A stretch of DNA of 64,000 nt, from NCBI RefSeq assembly GCF_051622035.1, contig NC_135362.1:19554501-19618500 (forward strand). Direction: 5' to 3'. The notes under the pieces were generated by a model that ran no database searches, was not told the origin of the DNA, and saw only the letters and a list, made by a program, of their open reading frames with translations. Shown here in pieces: positions 19,861-30,262 of the stretch. Numbering within the stretch: position 1 is the first letter of the stretch; each line of letters begins with the position of its first letter. Position numbers and translations under genes: made by a program. This DNA is from Arctopsyche grandis (taxonomy: Eukaryota; Arthropoda; Insecta; Trichoptera; Hydropsychidae).

Positions 19861-20936
19861 TATGGAGGATGAACGAATGAGACGACTGGCATGTTAATGC
19901 ACGTGTTTATTATATGACAGCTGAAGACAGAGTGAGTAGCAGCTCTCCGAACCCAGCCGGGTTGGTCCCCACTCGCAGGAAGGCAACCAAACTCGACCAT
20001 GTCGTATAAGCGAGCCGCCACATCACTCCCCCCCCAGCATCAGCGATACCAAAATTACAAAGAAACAAATTTTACAAAAGAAAAAAATTATTGTTACACA
20101 AAGAGAAAAATTATTACGTGGGGAGAAAAAAAATTGTTGACGTGGGTCATCCGCGGTGTACATAGGTGTACCGCCCTGAATGGTCGGTAGATTCGAGGGC
20201 GGTGACGTCGCGAGCAGGACGGTGGCTGGTCCGATGGTCGCGCGATGCGATGCTGCGGCGGTGCCGCTCTTCCGAGGCTGATGTCGGTTGGTGGGGCGGC
20301 GGGGGCGGCAGGGGCATCGATGTGGTTGATGATACTCCGAGCTGGACTGTGAGTCGTTGTGGCTCGTGGAGGTGTTGTAGCGCTACCGCCCGTCTCGGCG
20401 TGACGACGCTCGTGGGGACGGACGGGGCCTTGATGATGATGATGGTGCTGAGGTGGTGTATGTCTTGTGGTGCTGGATGACCGTTCTATGTGTAGTGGAT
20501 CGCGCATGACTCCACATCCAGCTGTCAAGATCGTCGTCTCATTCGCTCCCCCATTTTTTAAAGCACCTGTCATCGACGTTGGCTGGACGTCGGTAGGTAG
20601 GTAGGTAGGTAGGTAGCCGTGTCTGCTCGTTTATTGTCACCCGCGGGCCGCGACGCGCTCTGTTGATGGCGATGGGGGCGCGGCGGGTAGCTTCCCGCCT
20701 GGCTCGGCGAGGCAGGGATGAGCGGCATGTTGAAATTGATCGAGGCTGCGTGGCTCGATGTCGGGGGTCACCAGTATGGAGGATGAACGAATGAGACGAC
20801 TGGCATGTTAATGCACGTGTTTATTATATGACAGCTGAAGACAGAGTGAGTAGCAGCTCTCCGAACCCAGCCGGGTTGGTCCCCACTCGCAGGAAGGCAA
20901 CCAAACTCGACCATGTCGTATAAGCGAGCCGCCACA
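19861..20936 (-). mobile_element. TRIM-like LTR miniature, copy 1 (1076 bp)
   Basis: Two identical 162-bp LTRs (19861-20022 and 20775-20936) flank a 752-bp GC-rich interior. The 4-bp duplication GTAT is at 19857-19860 and 20937-20940. Read on the minus strand, each LTR starts TGTGGCGGCTCG and ends CATCCTCCATA, with AATAAA inside. The 5' LTR is followed by CTGGTGACCCCCGACAT (primer-site-like). A purine tract GGGGGGGAGTGA stands directly before the 3' LTR. No gag, protease or reverse transcriptase is encoded. Identical LTRs imply a recent insertion. It shows LTR-specific variants (AGCAGCTCTCC, CCGGGTTGGTCCCC) shared by both ends, as expected when LTRs are copied from one template. Confidence 0.93.
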
Positions 20937-20969
20937 GTATATTACTTTAAGATATAATATAAATATAAC

Positions 20970-21140
20970 CAGCCTGGTTAAACCAGGGCTTTTTTTTTTG
21001 AGAAAAAGGTGCCGAAACTCACTTGTCAAGTTTTTTATTGAAAAAGATTATGTTCAATATTCGTTTGAAACATAAAAAATGCTAAGACAAAAGGGTGCCG
21101 GAACGCCGTTCCAACGCGTTAGATGGGAAAAAAAGCCCTG
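20970..21140. mobile_element. hAT-like MITE, 171 bp
   Basis: Perfect 8-bp duplication AATATAAC (20962-20969 and 21141-21148). The right end is AAAAAAAGCCCTG. The left end starts CAGCCTGGTTAAACCAGGGC, in which CAGGGCTTTTT repeats the right end 14 bp further in, so the left terminus may have a small duplication. CAGGG ends with 8-bp duplication are typical of hAT. Confidence 0.7.
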
Positions 21141-21227
21141 AATATAACTACGAAAGGCTTCAATTTTGAATAATAAGGTAAAATGTTCGAAATAGATCGT
21201 ATAGGAGGCGCACAAAATATCCCGATT

Positions 21228-21228
<1 letters not shown>

Positions 21229-21291
<63 letters not shown>
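21229..21291. repeat. (TA)n microsatellite
   Basis: An uninterrupted run of about 30 TA dinucleotides ending in ATGCATATAA. Confidence 0.95.
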
Positions 21292-21295
<4 letters not shown>

Positions 21296-21329
21296 TATAA
21301 ATTTATATCTGATGATACGCGGGGTGAAC

Positions 21330-21505
21330 AACAATGTTTGTTTTTTTTTTTTTTTTGGAGGAAGGGGGGGGGGGCGCAAATTTTGGATTTGCACCCGAGC
21401 GCCAACTACCCTTAGAGCGGCCCTGGGTGAGATGGATGAGAGCTGCGCTAAACAGAGACGTGTTGGAGAGGCCTTCATCCAGCAGAGGATGATGATAAGA
21501 TGTTA
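21330..21505 (+). mobile_element. hAT-like right end joined to a LINE 3' end
   Basis: Up to 21424 the sequence ends ...GCCAACTACCCTTAGAGCGGCCCTG, a hAT-type terminus (CAGGGCCGC on the other strand) with no left partner seen. It is followed by GAGATGGATGAGAGCTGCGC...GTGTTGGAGAGGCCTTCATC, which matches the LINE tail at about 50290-50400, ending in GATGATGAT repeats. It is probably an insertion into a LINE followed by deletion. Confidence 0.5.
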
Positions 21506-22564
21506 AACGTGTTTTTTTATAAGCCTTTTCTATACTTCACTTGGATCTTTAGGCAGTGCGGGAATAAGTGGTATGTTGACCGTGTCCCACCGCCTATAGG
21601 AACACGCGATTGTGTTTGTTTGGAAGGTGATCTTTATTGGCTCATCAATATTACATTATATGTAACGAAGTAGAAGTATATGTAACGAAGTTGTTTCGTC
21701 GGAGTGAACTATGGTCAAGCTCCCAAAGTTCACTGGCGTTAGTTGCTGATCCACCGGTGCATCTGTTTCAGTTGGACATGTGATCGTGGTGTGTTAAGAT
21801 TATTTTCCGCTTGAATAGAAGTGCATTCCAGAGGGGTATGGTATGGAGTATGCGAGTGTATTGATAACGATAAGGGATAGTACGCGATGTGCTATATTCT
21901 TACAGCTCTTTCGTCTGACAACATTTTGGGTTTGATATCCTACATTCTACCGATCGTTCTCAAACTTTGCCATTTTTTTACAACAATAACTGAAATACAC
22001 ATATATCAAAATATATACAGCACAAAGTTAAGTGTGCGGATTTTATTTAAAGCAAAAATCTTGATGAATTAGCAAAAAAATGTAGTTAATGTTTATGTTG
22101 ATTAAAGAGGTTTGAAGTTGCTGATATTGCAAATACACTGAAATATCAATATACATGTGATGTATTGCCGATTTAGCTAATATTATTTGCAATGAACTGC
22201 GATTATTAAGTACCGCAAGGTTTAAACATGTTCAATTCTGAATCGGCGAGATAATGATGTAGGGTACGACAGTAAAATTACGGGAGGTTTAATGCAAGAC
22301 TGATTTATTTGAAGAGCGGGAAGGAAATGTTGTGAGAATGGTGATCAAATAAATGCACCCAAGAGAGCCGTGCTCTCGAGACATCCTAATTTTCAAAGGT
22401 GCTCAAGATGAACTTACGAAATAGAATTCCATCAAAAAACATCAAGGGGTATTTGTATGTTATCCAAAGGTGTAGGAAACCGTCGGAACATGATTGAACC
22501 TATTCTAACATTCATGATTACAGCCCAAGTCTGTTGCAGTACCTGTACAATGGAATAAATGATA
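21506..22564. other. Spacer, no gene recognised
   Basis: Moderately AT-rich sequence. A GTATATGTAACGAAGT repeat lies near 21655-21690. No open frame with family resemblance. Confidence 0.4.
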
Positions 22565-22568
22565 ATGT

Positions 22569-23649
22569 TATGGAGGATGAACGAATGAGACGACTGGCAT
22601 GTTAATGCACGTGTTTATTATATGACAGCTGAAGACAGAGTGAGTAGTGGCTCTCCGAACCCAGCCGAGTTGGTTCCCACTCGCAGGAAGGCAACCAAAC
22701 TCGACCATGTCGTATAAGCGAGCCGCCACATCACTCCCCCCCCAGCATCAGCGATACCAAAATTACAAAGAAACAAATTTTACAATAGAAAAAAAATTAT
22801 TGTTACACAAAGAGAAAAAAATATTACGTGGGGAGAAAAAAAATTGTTGACGTGGGTCATCCGCTGTGTACATAGGTGTACCGCCCTGAATGGTCGGTAG
22901 ATTCGAGGGCGGTGACGTCGCGAGCAGGACGGTGGCTGGTCCGATGGTCGCGCCGATGCGATGCTGCGCCGGCGCCGCTTTTCCGAGGCTGATGTCGGTT
23001 GGTGGGGCGGCGGGGGCGGCAGGGGCATCGATGTGGTTGATGATACTCCGAGCTGGACCGTGAGTCGTTGTGGCTCGTGGAGGTGTTGTAGCGCTACCGC
23101 CCGTCTCGGCGTGACGACGCTCGTGGGGACGGACGGGGCCTTGATGATGATGATGATGATGGTGCTGAGGTGGTGTATGTCTTGTGGTGCTGGATGACCG
23201 TTCTATGTGTAGTGGATCGCGCATGACTCCACATCCAGCTGTCAAGATCGTCGTCTCATTCGCTCCCCCATTTTTTTAAGCACCTGTCATCGACGTTGTG
23301 GCTGGACTCCAGTCGGTAGGTAGGTAGCCGTGTCTGCTCGTTTATTGTCACCCGCGGGCCGCGACGTGCTGTGTTGATGGCGATGGGGGCGCGGCGGGTA
23401 GCTTTTCCCGCCTGGCTCGGCGAGGCAGGGATGAGCGGCATGTTGAAATTGATCGAGGCTGCGTGGCTCGATGTCGGGGGTCACCAGTATGGAGGATGAA
23501 CGAATGAGACGACTGGCATGTTAATGCACGTGTTTATTATATGACAGCTGAAGACAGAGTGAGTAGTGGCTCTCCGAACCCAGCCGAGTTGGTTCCCACT
23601 CGCAGGAAGGCAACCAAACTCGACCATGTCGTATAAGCGAGCCGCCACA
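22569..23649 (-). mobile_element. TRIM-like LTR miniature, copy 2 (1081 bp)
   Basis: LTRs at 22569-22730 and 23488-23649 are identical to each other. The 4-bp duplication ATGT is at 22565-22568 and 23650-23653. The interior is nearly identical to copy 3 (28990-30071) and differs from copy 1 by small indels that shift reading frames (for example at about 22953) and by a longer CAT run (seven histidine codons against five on the minus strand). A frame starting MRDPLHIERSSST on the minus strand is open in copies 2 and 3, but is changed by frameshift in copy 1, so coding function is doubtful. Confidence 0.93.
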
Positions 23650-23890
23650 ATGTGTTCAAAATTCGTAAATAATAACGTGGTACGAAAACAATAAGTCTTT
23701 TTGAAATTCAATTGCTTTTAGGCAATTAATAAACTGCAAAGTACACTGGCCAACTTGGCGTTTTTTCCATCTATTTCGGTTTTAAAAACGTGAGTTTATA
23801 TTTCATTTAAGTGTTATGTTATATTAATATTAATATTTAGAATTGTAAAAATGCAGAATATTCCAATTTTGAACATCTGTATTTTGAAAC

Positions 23891-24068
23891 GGTTCGGTGA
23901 TTACTAGTCAAATATGAACCGGTCACAGGACAACCGGTCGCTCTAGATCGGTCACACGTGATCACCCGTCACACTATAACTGGTCACGAGAAAACTGGTC
24001 ACACCCTAAAACTGGTCACACCCAAAAGTTAAAAATCAGTCGAATTATATGACTAGTAGTCGTTTACC
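23891..24068. mobile_element. MITE of the GGTTCGGTG family (GGTCAC subtype) near the Seh1 promoter
   Basis: It starts GGTTCGGTGATTACTAGTCA and ends GACTAGTAGTCGTTTACC. The flanking 9-mers TTTTGAAAC (23882-23890) and TTTTGACAC (24069-24077) match 8 of 9. The ACTGGTCAC units are present three times. It ends 209 bp before the Seh1 start codon, so it could contribute to the promoter. Confidence 0.8.
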
Positions 24069-24077
24069 TTTTGACAC

Positions 24078-24277
24078 GCACCTTATGAATATAAAATAAG
24101 TAGGTTGGCAGCAGCGAATGACGCGACGATTCCGAAGTTGTTTAGGCCACATACGTCAAATAGGTTAGGTCGGTTTACGGTTGTAAAAGAGGAGCGCGGC
24201 AATTGCTTTATTTCATTTAGTGAGTGAGTAATCTAGTTTCCTTTAGTGTGGGGCCTTCAGGGCTCCCTCGCAAGGAT
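24078..24277 (+). promoter_or_regulatory. Seh1 proximal upstream region
   Basis: This 200-bp region lies between the MITE and the start codon. It contains TTAGGCCACATACG and GTTAGGTCGGTTTACGG, is less AT-rich than its surroundings, and probably includes the 5' UTR. No TATA box was seen. Confidence 0.45.
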
Positions 24278-25830
24278 ATGGAGGCTCTCTCGTTAGCAGC
24301 GGAGCACCGAGATCTTGTGCACGATGTGGCGTATGATTTCTATGGAGAACGCATGGCTACATGCTCCAGCGATCAGTTTGTGAAGGTCCATATTTGATTA
24401 ATTTGTACAATTTTCATTTTTCCAAGTTTAGATGATTATATTTTTCATTTAACAAATTTTGCACAATAATTATTAATAACTCTGTATTTTGTGTAGGTAT
24501 GGGATAAGGAGTTAGAAGGAAAATGGCGTCCATCAGCCAGTTGGAAAGCTCACAGTGGTTCCGTTTGGAAAGTAACGTGGGCTCATCCAGAGTTTGGTCA
24601 AGTTTTAGCCACTTGTTCGTTTGACAGAACAGCTGCTGTTTGGGAAGAAGCCGGTTTGTTGTTTTGCATACTAAAGTTTTCCAGTCATATTAATGATATT
24701 CTAAAGTATAAATTAACTATTGGTTGAAAAAAATTTAGGAGACATCGGAGGAACTGGGGAAAAAGGTGGAAAACAGTGGTTGAGACGTGTAAGTCTTGTA
24801 GATTCTCGTACTTCCGTTACCGATATTAAGTTTGGCCCTAAAACTCTTGGCCTATATCTAGCAACTTGCTCTGCTGATGGAATAATAAGGTAATACATTC
24901 GTTTTTAAAAACATTATAAACTTGAATGGAACCTTTACATTTCGATGTATTTATAGGATATACGAAGCACCGGATGTTATGAATCTCGCTCAATGGACTC
25001 TGCAGCATGAAATCCCAACTAAAGTGACCCTTAGTTGCCTTTCATGGAATCCATCTCTATCGAGGTTTGGAAAAATATTAATATTGTAAAAATAATTATT
25101 GCAATTGTATTTGTTAATTCTAATTTTAATTAAAGGGCTCACCCACCTATGGTGGCGGCTGGTAGTGATGATGGAGGCCGTGTAATTTTACTGGAATATA
25201 GTGAAGCCGCTCGAAGGTGGGCACGAATTGAGCCAACAGGAGCTTGGCCCGTTTCGAGCGATCCCATACATGATATAGCTTTTGCGCCTAATCTTGGACG
25301 TTCGTATCATTTATTAGCGGTTGCATCTAATCAAGTGCGAATTTTATCATTAAGACCTTTACCGTAAGTAAAATATACAATGTCAAAGTACGTATGTACA
25401 TTTTAATTAAAAGTGGAAATATTCAAATGTAAGTGCTTATAATCTTTAGTGAAGGAGGCGGCCGGTATACAGTTGAAGTGGTTGCTAATATGGATCAACA
25501 CGGAGCACCCGCCTGGCGAGTTTGTTGGAATGTAACCGGTACACTGCTTGCATCATCTGGAGACGATGCCACAATACGACTATGGAAGAGTAGGTTTCAA
25601 CGTCTATACACTTTTTTTTTAGTTTCATGTTTGTTTTTAATTTTACAATTTGTTTTCGCACAGTGCAATATCAACGTCAGTGGGTTTGCGTAAGCGTTTT
25701 GCGTGGTGACAGTATCGGAGCGTCACAGGTTATTGGTGGTCTACCCTCTTTGCCTCATGTACCGTCGACGAATGCCCGATATTATAAACTTGGAAGTATA
25801 ACAAATTCGAATCAGGTTCCTTGGCATTGA
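24278..25830 (+). CDS. Nup44A: Nucleoporin Seh1 (WD40 protein, Nup107-160 and SEACAT/GATOR2)
   Basis: Seven exons (24278-24385, 24497-24653, 24739-24889, 24957-25064, 25136-25363, 25450-25589 and 25664-25830) give 352 residues, close to the fly protein. Introns are 63-111 bp with GT..AG ends. Family signatures in order: [114 protein letters not shown], and [20 protein letters not shown]. These form the WD40 blades of the Seh1 propeller. The protein sits in the nuclear-pore Y complex and in the GATOR2 arm of amino-acid signalling to TORC1. The C-terminal extension is short and low-complexity. Confidence 0.96.
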
Positions 25831-26480
25831 AGGAGTTTTACGAAGTTTTATTTTATACTCTGATTTGTAAAAACTACATATTTTATAATTTGTCTTTATT
25901 AAAATGATATTTTTCAATATTGACTTTTTTTAATTAACTCCAAAATTTTAATAAGATTCAAGTTACTGTAATTTTGATTGTTGTTAAATACCTATTTATA
26001 ATACTAAGAAGTTTAGAATGCTATGGAAACATTCTTTCAGTTGATTCTTCAATGGATTGCCACAGCACGAGGCAAAGCACAACATGAGCAAGCTACTGCA
26101 GACTATAATTAAATCTGAAAGTGCATTATATAAAAAAAAATTGAATGAGAAAAATTATGTATGTACATATGTATATTTCAAACCACAACGAGACATTTTG
26201 ACTTGGGTATGCATGGCTCAAATTTGTAATTCAACATGTTGGAATAAGTTTGGCATGTTTTGCCATTGGCATAATAATTATTTACCGTTAATTTTCACCG
26301 ATTGCGCAGATATATGGTTGAATAATTACCCAGGAGCATTGATTAATATAGACAACATTCGGAAATGGAAATAGAAGGATAGAATTGGCAAGAAATTCCT
26401 TCAGTAGCATGAAAAGTGTTTTGTGTTTCTGAAGGGTGTCTATTAAATTACATTTATGATTTCTGCGTTGCTATGTATGG
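25831..26480. other. Seh1 3' region and spacer
   Basis: ATTAAA near 25898 could be the poly(A) signal. A 105-residue open frame at 26057-26374 begins ATGCCACAGCACGAG-like sequence on a weak codon. It has no family match by eye and adjoins LINE remnant sequence, so it is not called a gene. Confidence 0.45.
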
Positions 26481-27200
26481 TCAGTGTTGCTTTATGAATA
26501 CGAAACATGGACACTGTTAGTGGGAAGCTTGAATAAGACAGAGTGTTACCGGCAGGGCTGCCGAGAGGAATCCCAGGGTCTGGGAAAAAATAATTCCAGG
26601 GCCTATGACAAACTAAAAAAATAGATCTTATAAATATATTTTTTATATATGAAAAATCTATTGAAACTATAAGAAAAATACCTTGTATGTCAGTTGTTAT
26701 TTTTAAAAATAATTGAATAAGAAAGTATGATATGTATGTATAACAGGTACGATTTCACGTGGCCACAAGAATGCATGGATCAAAAAATAATAAACATTTA
26801 TGTAGAATTAAATAAAAACATGTATTTTTATGTAGAATAATATAAAATATCAATATCGGTCAGTCGGATGTCCCGACACGGGACCCCTTTAGTAGTCCGG
26901 GCGCTGGAACTTAACCCCGGCTCCCCTCCCCCTCTCGGCAGCCCTGGTTACCGGAGGATGTAAAATATCTCATGGAAGGAATATGTGGAGAACGAAACTG
27001 ACCTGCTGCTTCACAAAAAGAGACAGCTTGATAGCTTGATATCGCCTTCTACAGACAATAGTGGAAAGAAAAGTAGAGGGAAAACGGAAAACTCGGAACA
27101 TCAGATCATGGATGGGATACTGACTCTTGTATCAGTTTGCTTAAAATAGGACAGAATCTCAACAATAATGCTTGCCCATGGTAGTAGGAAATGAAGAAGA
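26481..27200 (+). pseudogene. LINE reverse-transcriptase remnant split by a hAT-like MITE
   Basis: Before the insertion the frame reads SVLLYEYETWTLLVGSLNKT. After it, the same frame resumes with CYRRM, a stop, then ISWKEYVENETDLLL and, in another frame, LLQTIVERKVEGKRKTRNIR. These are the C-terminal region of insect non-LTR elements. The break is exactly at the MITE at 26553-26946, whose target duplication is GTTACCGG. Confidence 0.75.
26553..26946. mobile_element. hAT-like MITE, 394 bp
   Basis: The ends are CAGGGCTGCCGAGAGG and its complement CCTCTCGGCAGCCCTG. The perfect 8-bp duplication GTTACCGG is at 26545-26552 and 26947-26954. The interior is AT-rich with a GC-rich right shoulder (ACACGGGACCCC...CCCCCTCTCGG). 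No coding sequence. Confidence 0.92.
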
Positions 27201-27768
27201 TTGTAATATTTTTAATCCATTAAAATGAATTAAAAACATAATTTTAAAAGATAGATTTTATTAGAACTGTTATGATTGACATGTCACAGATGTATTTACA
27301 TATGTATATATTCAAGAATTTTAGCATTATCTTTCAGTTTAGTTTTGCTACTTCAAATATTATTCATATATGTATGTATGATACAAATGTAGATTTCTAA
27401 TCGCTTCTATGAAGAACATTCGATTGTTCAAAGTGAACTTGTGCATTGCTTCATATTGCACTAGTTGGCTTGAATAGTATTTATCCATCACATTTTTTCT
27501 GAAAATTTAAAACCTTTCTAGCCATTCATTAAACTTTTCTTTTTTTTTATAAACATTTCTCCACATGAAGCTAACATCATTATATAATTTTAATTCAATT
27601 CACAGTATCAAAATTTGATAACACTTGTAATGTAGTGAATATCTTACAACCTATGTATGTACTTATATTACTCTTTATTCCCGCTTATTGTTTGATCTTG
27701 ATTCCTTGAGCGCACGCTTAATTGATATTTTCTTTTAAAGTTATTTATGAGACTTTCAAAATCTTTAT

Positions 27769-28215
27769 TGCTTTAGCTAAATTTTTCTCACGAATTGTGC
27801 TTCCCTCAAATATCATCATTCCTCTTAATCTGCACAACGAATTGTGTGTATCTACCCAACCATTTCTCGATACACTCAAGGGATACATATGCAAACACTA
27901 AATCTTAAAATATTGTTTTTAATTAATTTTATGGCTTTGCTACATTTTTCTCACGAATTGTGTTTCCCTCAAATATTATTATCCCTCTTAAATCTGCATG
28001 ACTAATTGTGTGTATCTACGAAACCATTTCTCGATACTAGAGACCGGAATCTGAAGGGGCTGTTTATTGTTCAAAGATTGTAAATGTATTGTTAAAGGTT
28101 TGCCGAACCTTTTTTACAAAGGATTTACAACAATGGAACAATAGGCGGCGCGATTCCGGCCCCTTCAGATTCCGGCCTCTACTCGATACACTCAAGGGAT
28201 ACATATGTCAAATAC
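27769..28215. repeat. About 160-bp tandem duplication; second copy holds a MITE
   Basis: Copy 1 is about 27769-27916 and copy 2 about 27931-28215. Shared blocks include TTTTTCTCACGAATTGTG, ATTGTGTGTATCTAC and CTCGATACACTCAAGGGATA. Copy 2 is interrupted at CTCGATAC by the 144-bp element at 28038-28181, while copy 1 is the intact empty site. Confidence 0.85.
28038..28181. mobile_element. hAT-like MITE, 144 bp
   Basis: The ends are TAGAGACCGGAATCTGAAGG and CCTTCAGATTCCGGCCTCTA. The perfect 8-bp duplication CTCGATAC is at 28030-28037 and 28182-28189. The neighbouring tandem copy of the host sequence shows the unoccupied site with a single CTCGATAC. Confidence 0.93.
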
Positions 28216-28248
28216 TAAAACTATCTTACACATGCATGGCACTGTTAA

Positions 28249-28723
28249 GAGGGCTGGACACCAGCGCCTTGTCCATACAAACGTATTACACTTCTCCCTT
28301 CCTCAATTATGTCACTAGAGAAATTATTTTTTAATATGCTATGGATATACACCATTGGGTTGCATCTAACGTTTTATTTTTTTGATTAGTTAATTTTTAT
28401 AGGAGCTAGGAGCCGCCAAACATCAATAAAATCGCCTCTTTTTTACACCCACGAAAATAATCCAGCGTGCTTATTTAACGGTCGATTTAAAAAAAAATAC
28501 GCGCATAGTTGCACAGAAAATATCTTTCTCATACCGATGATGAAATTTTTTTAAAAATTGGTACAGTTTCGGAGGAGAAAATAGGATAATACGAAACCTT
28601 GATTTTGTCAATTTAAAATACGTTTTATCTGGTCGAACCGCAACTTTCGCATTCACTCAATATATACATATATATCGAAGAAAGGAACGGCAACAAAATT
28701 AAGGCTTCGGGTGTACAGCCCTC
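28249..28723. mobile_element. TTAA-flanked MITE, 475 bp (piggyBac-like target)
   Basis: TTAA is at 28245-28248 and 28724-28727. The ends are GAGGGCTGGACACC and, from the right, GAGGGCTGTACACC. The TTAA site suggests piggyBac or another TTAA-targeting superfamily; the GAGGG terminus differs from the CCC termini of the other two piggyBac-like elements here. No coding sequence. Confidence 0.75.
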
Positions 28724-28989
28724 TTAATCACCAGTTGTTTTACCAAACTGTGATTGGTCGAAATTGTTACCCTTATTGAATATATGCTCATGTTAAACAT
28801 TTTGAAGACCACTTGCGATTAAACAGCGTAACTAGTAACTTGTGGTGGCACTTTGAGACTAGTAACTTGTAATACAAACTTGTACATTAATCTCGTGAAT
28901 ACTTACTGCTATTTAAAGAATATAACAATCTAATAAAATCTGTGACTATAACATTTTTACACCATCTCTTACTCGTCCCCGTAACACAC

Positions 28990-30071
28990 TATGGAGGATG
29001 GACGAATGAGACGACTGGCATGTTAATGCACGTGTTTATTATATGACAGCTAAAGGCAGAGTGAGTAGTGGCTCTCCGAACCCAGCCGAGTTGGTTCCCA
29101 CTCGCAGGAAGGCAACCAAACTCGACCATGTCGTATAAGCGAGCCACCACATCACTCCCCCCCCCAGCATCAGCGATACCAAAATTACAAAGAAACAAAT
29201 TTTACAATAGAAAAAAAATTATTGTTACACAAAGAGAAAAAAATATTACGTGGGGAGAAAAAAAATTGTTGACGTGGGTCATCCGCTGTGTACATAGGTG
29301 TACCGCCCTGAATGGTCGGTAGATTCGAGGGCGGTGACGTCGCGAGCAGGACGGTGGCTGGTCCGATGGTCGCGCCGATGCGATGCTGCGCCGGCGCCGC
29401 TTTTCCGAGGCTGATGTCGGTTGGTGGGGCGGCGGGGGCGGCAGGGGCATCGATGTGGTTGATGATACTCCGAGCTGGACCGTGAGTCGTTGTGGCTCGT
29501 GGAGGTGTTGTAGCGCTACCGCCCGTCTCGGCGTGACGACGCTCGTGGGGACGGACGGGGCCTTGATGATGATGATGATGATGGTGCTGAGGTGGTGTAT
29601 GTCTTGTGGTGCTGGATGACCGTTCTATGTGTAGTGGATCGCGCATGACTCCACATCCAGCTGTCAAGATCGTCGTCTCATTCGCTCCCCCATTTTTTTA
29701 AGCACCTGTCATCGACGTTGTGGCTGGACTCCAGTCGGTAGGTAGGTAGCCGTGTCTGCTCGTTTATTGTCACCCGCGGGCCGCGACGTGCTGTGTTGAT
29801 GGCGATGGGGGCGCGGCGGGTAGCTTTTCCCGCCTGGCTCGGCGAGGCAGGGATGAGCGGCATGTTGAAATTGATCGAGGCTGCGTGGCTCGATGTCGGG
29901 GGTCACCAGTATGGAGGATGAACGAATGAGACGACTGGCATGTTAATGCACGTGTTTATTATATGACAGCTAAAGGCAGAGTGAGTAGTGGCTGTCCGAA
30001 CCCAGCCGAGTTGGTTCCCACTCACAGGAAGGCAACCAAACTCGACCATGTCGTATAAGCGAGCCGCCACA
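28990..30071 (-). mobile_element. TRIM-like LTR miniature, copy 3 (1082 bp)
   Basis: LTRs at 28990-29151 and 29910-30071, with duplication ACAC at 28986-28989 and 30072-30075. The two LTRs share the diagnostic CTAAAGGCAG variant yet differ from each other at about four positions (for example GAGGATGGACG/GAGGATGAACG and GCCACCACA/GCCGCCACA), so this copy is older than copies 1 and 2. The interior is almost the same as copy 2. Confidence 0.93.
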
Positions 30072-30262
30072 ACACTATTGTATTTTTTTGGAATTCGTAC
30101 TAAATTGTTACACCGAAATTGTTTTTATTATTGATGTACCTTTGAGTTGTTGTACTACCATCGAGTTGTTAACAGAAGCAAAGCATATGATAAAAGAATG
30201 TTTATAGCCAGTAACTCATTATAATAAATTCACATTTCAGTATTCACTAAGGCTGGTCGGGG

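Noticed and set aside
20775-22730. The two neighbouring TRIM copies read as one composite element with 162-bp ends
   Set aside because: Each copy has its own matching 4-bp duplication and different LTR variants, so they are independent insertions.
26057-26374. 105-codon frame downstream of Seh1
   Set aside because: No recognisable family, close to LINE remnants and in AT-rich DNA. Not enough to call a gene.
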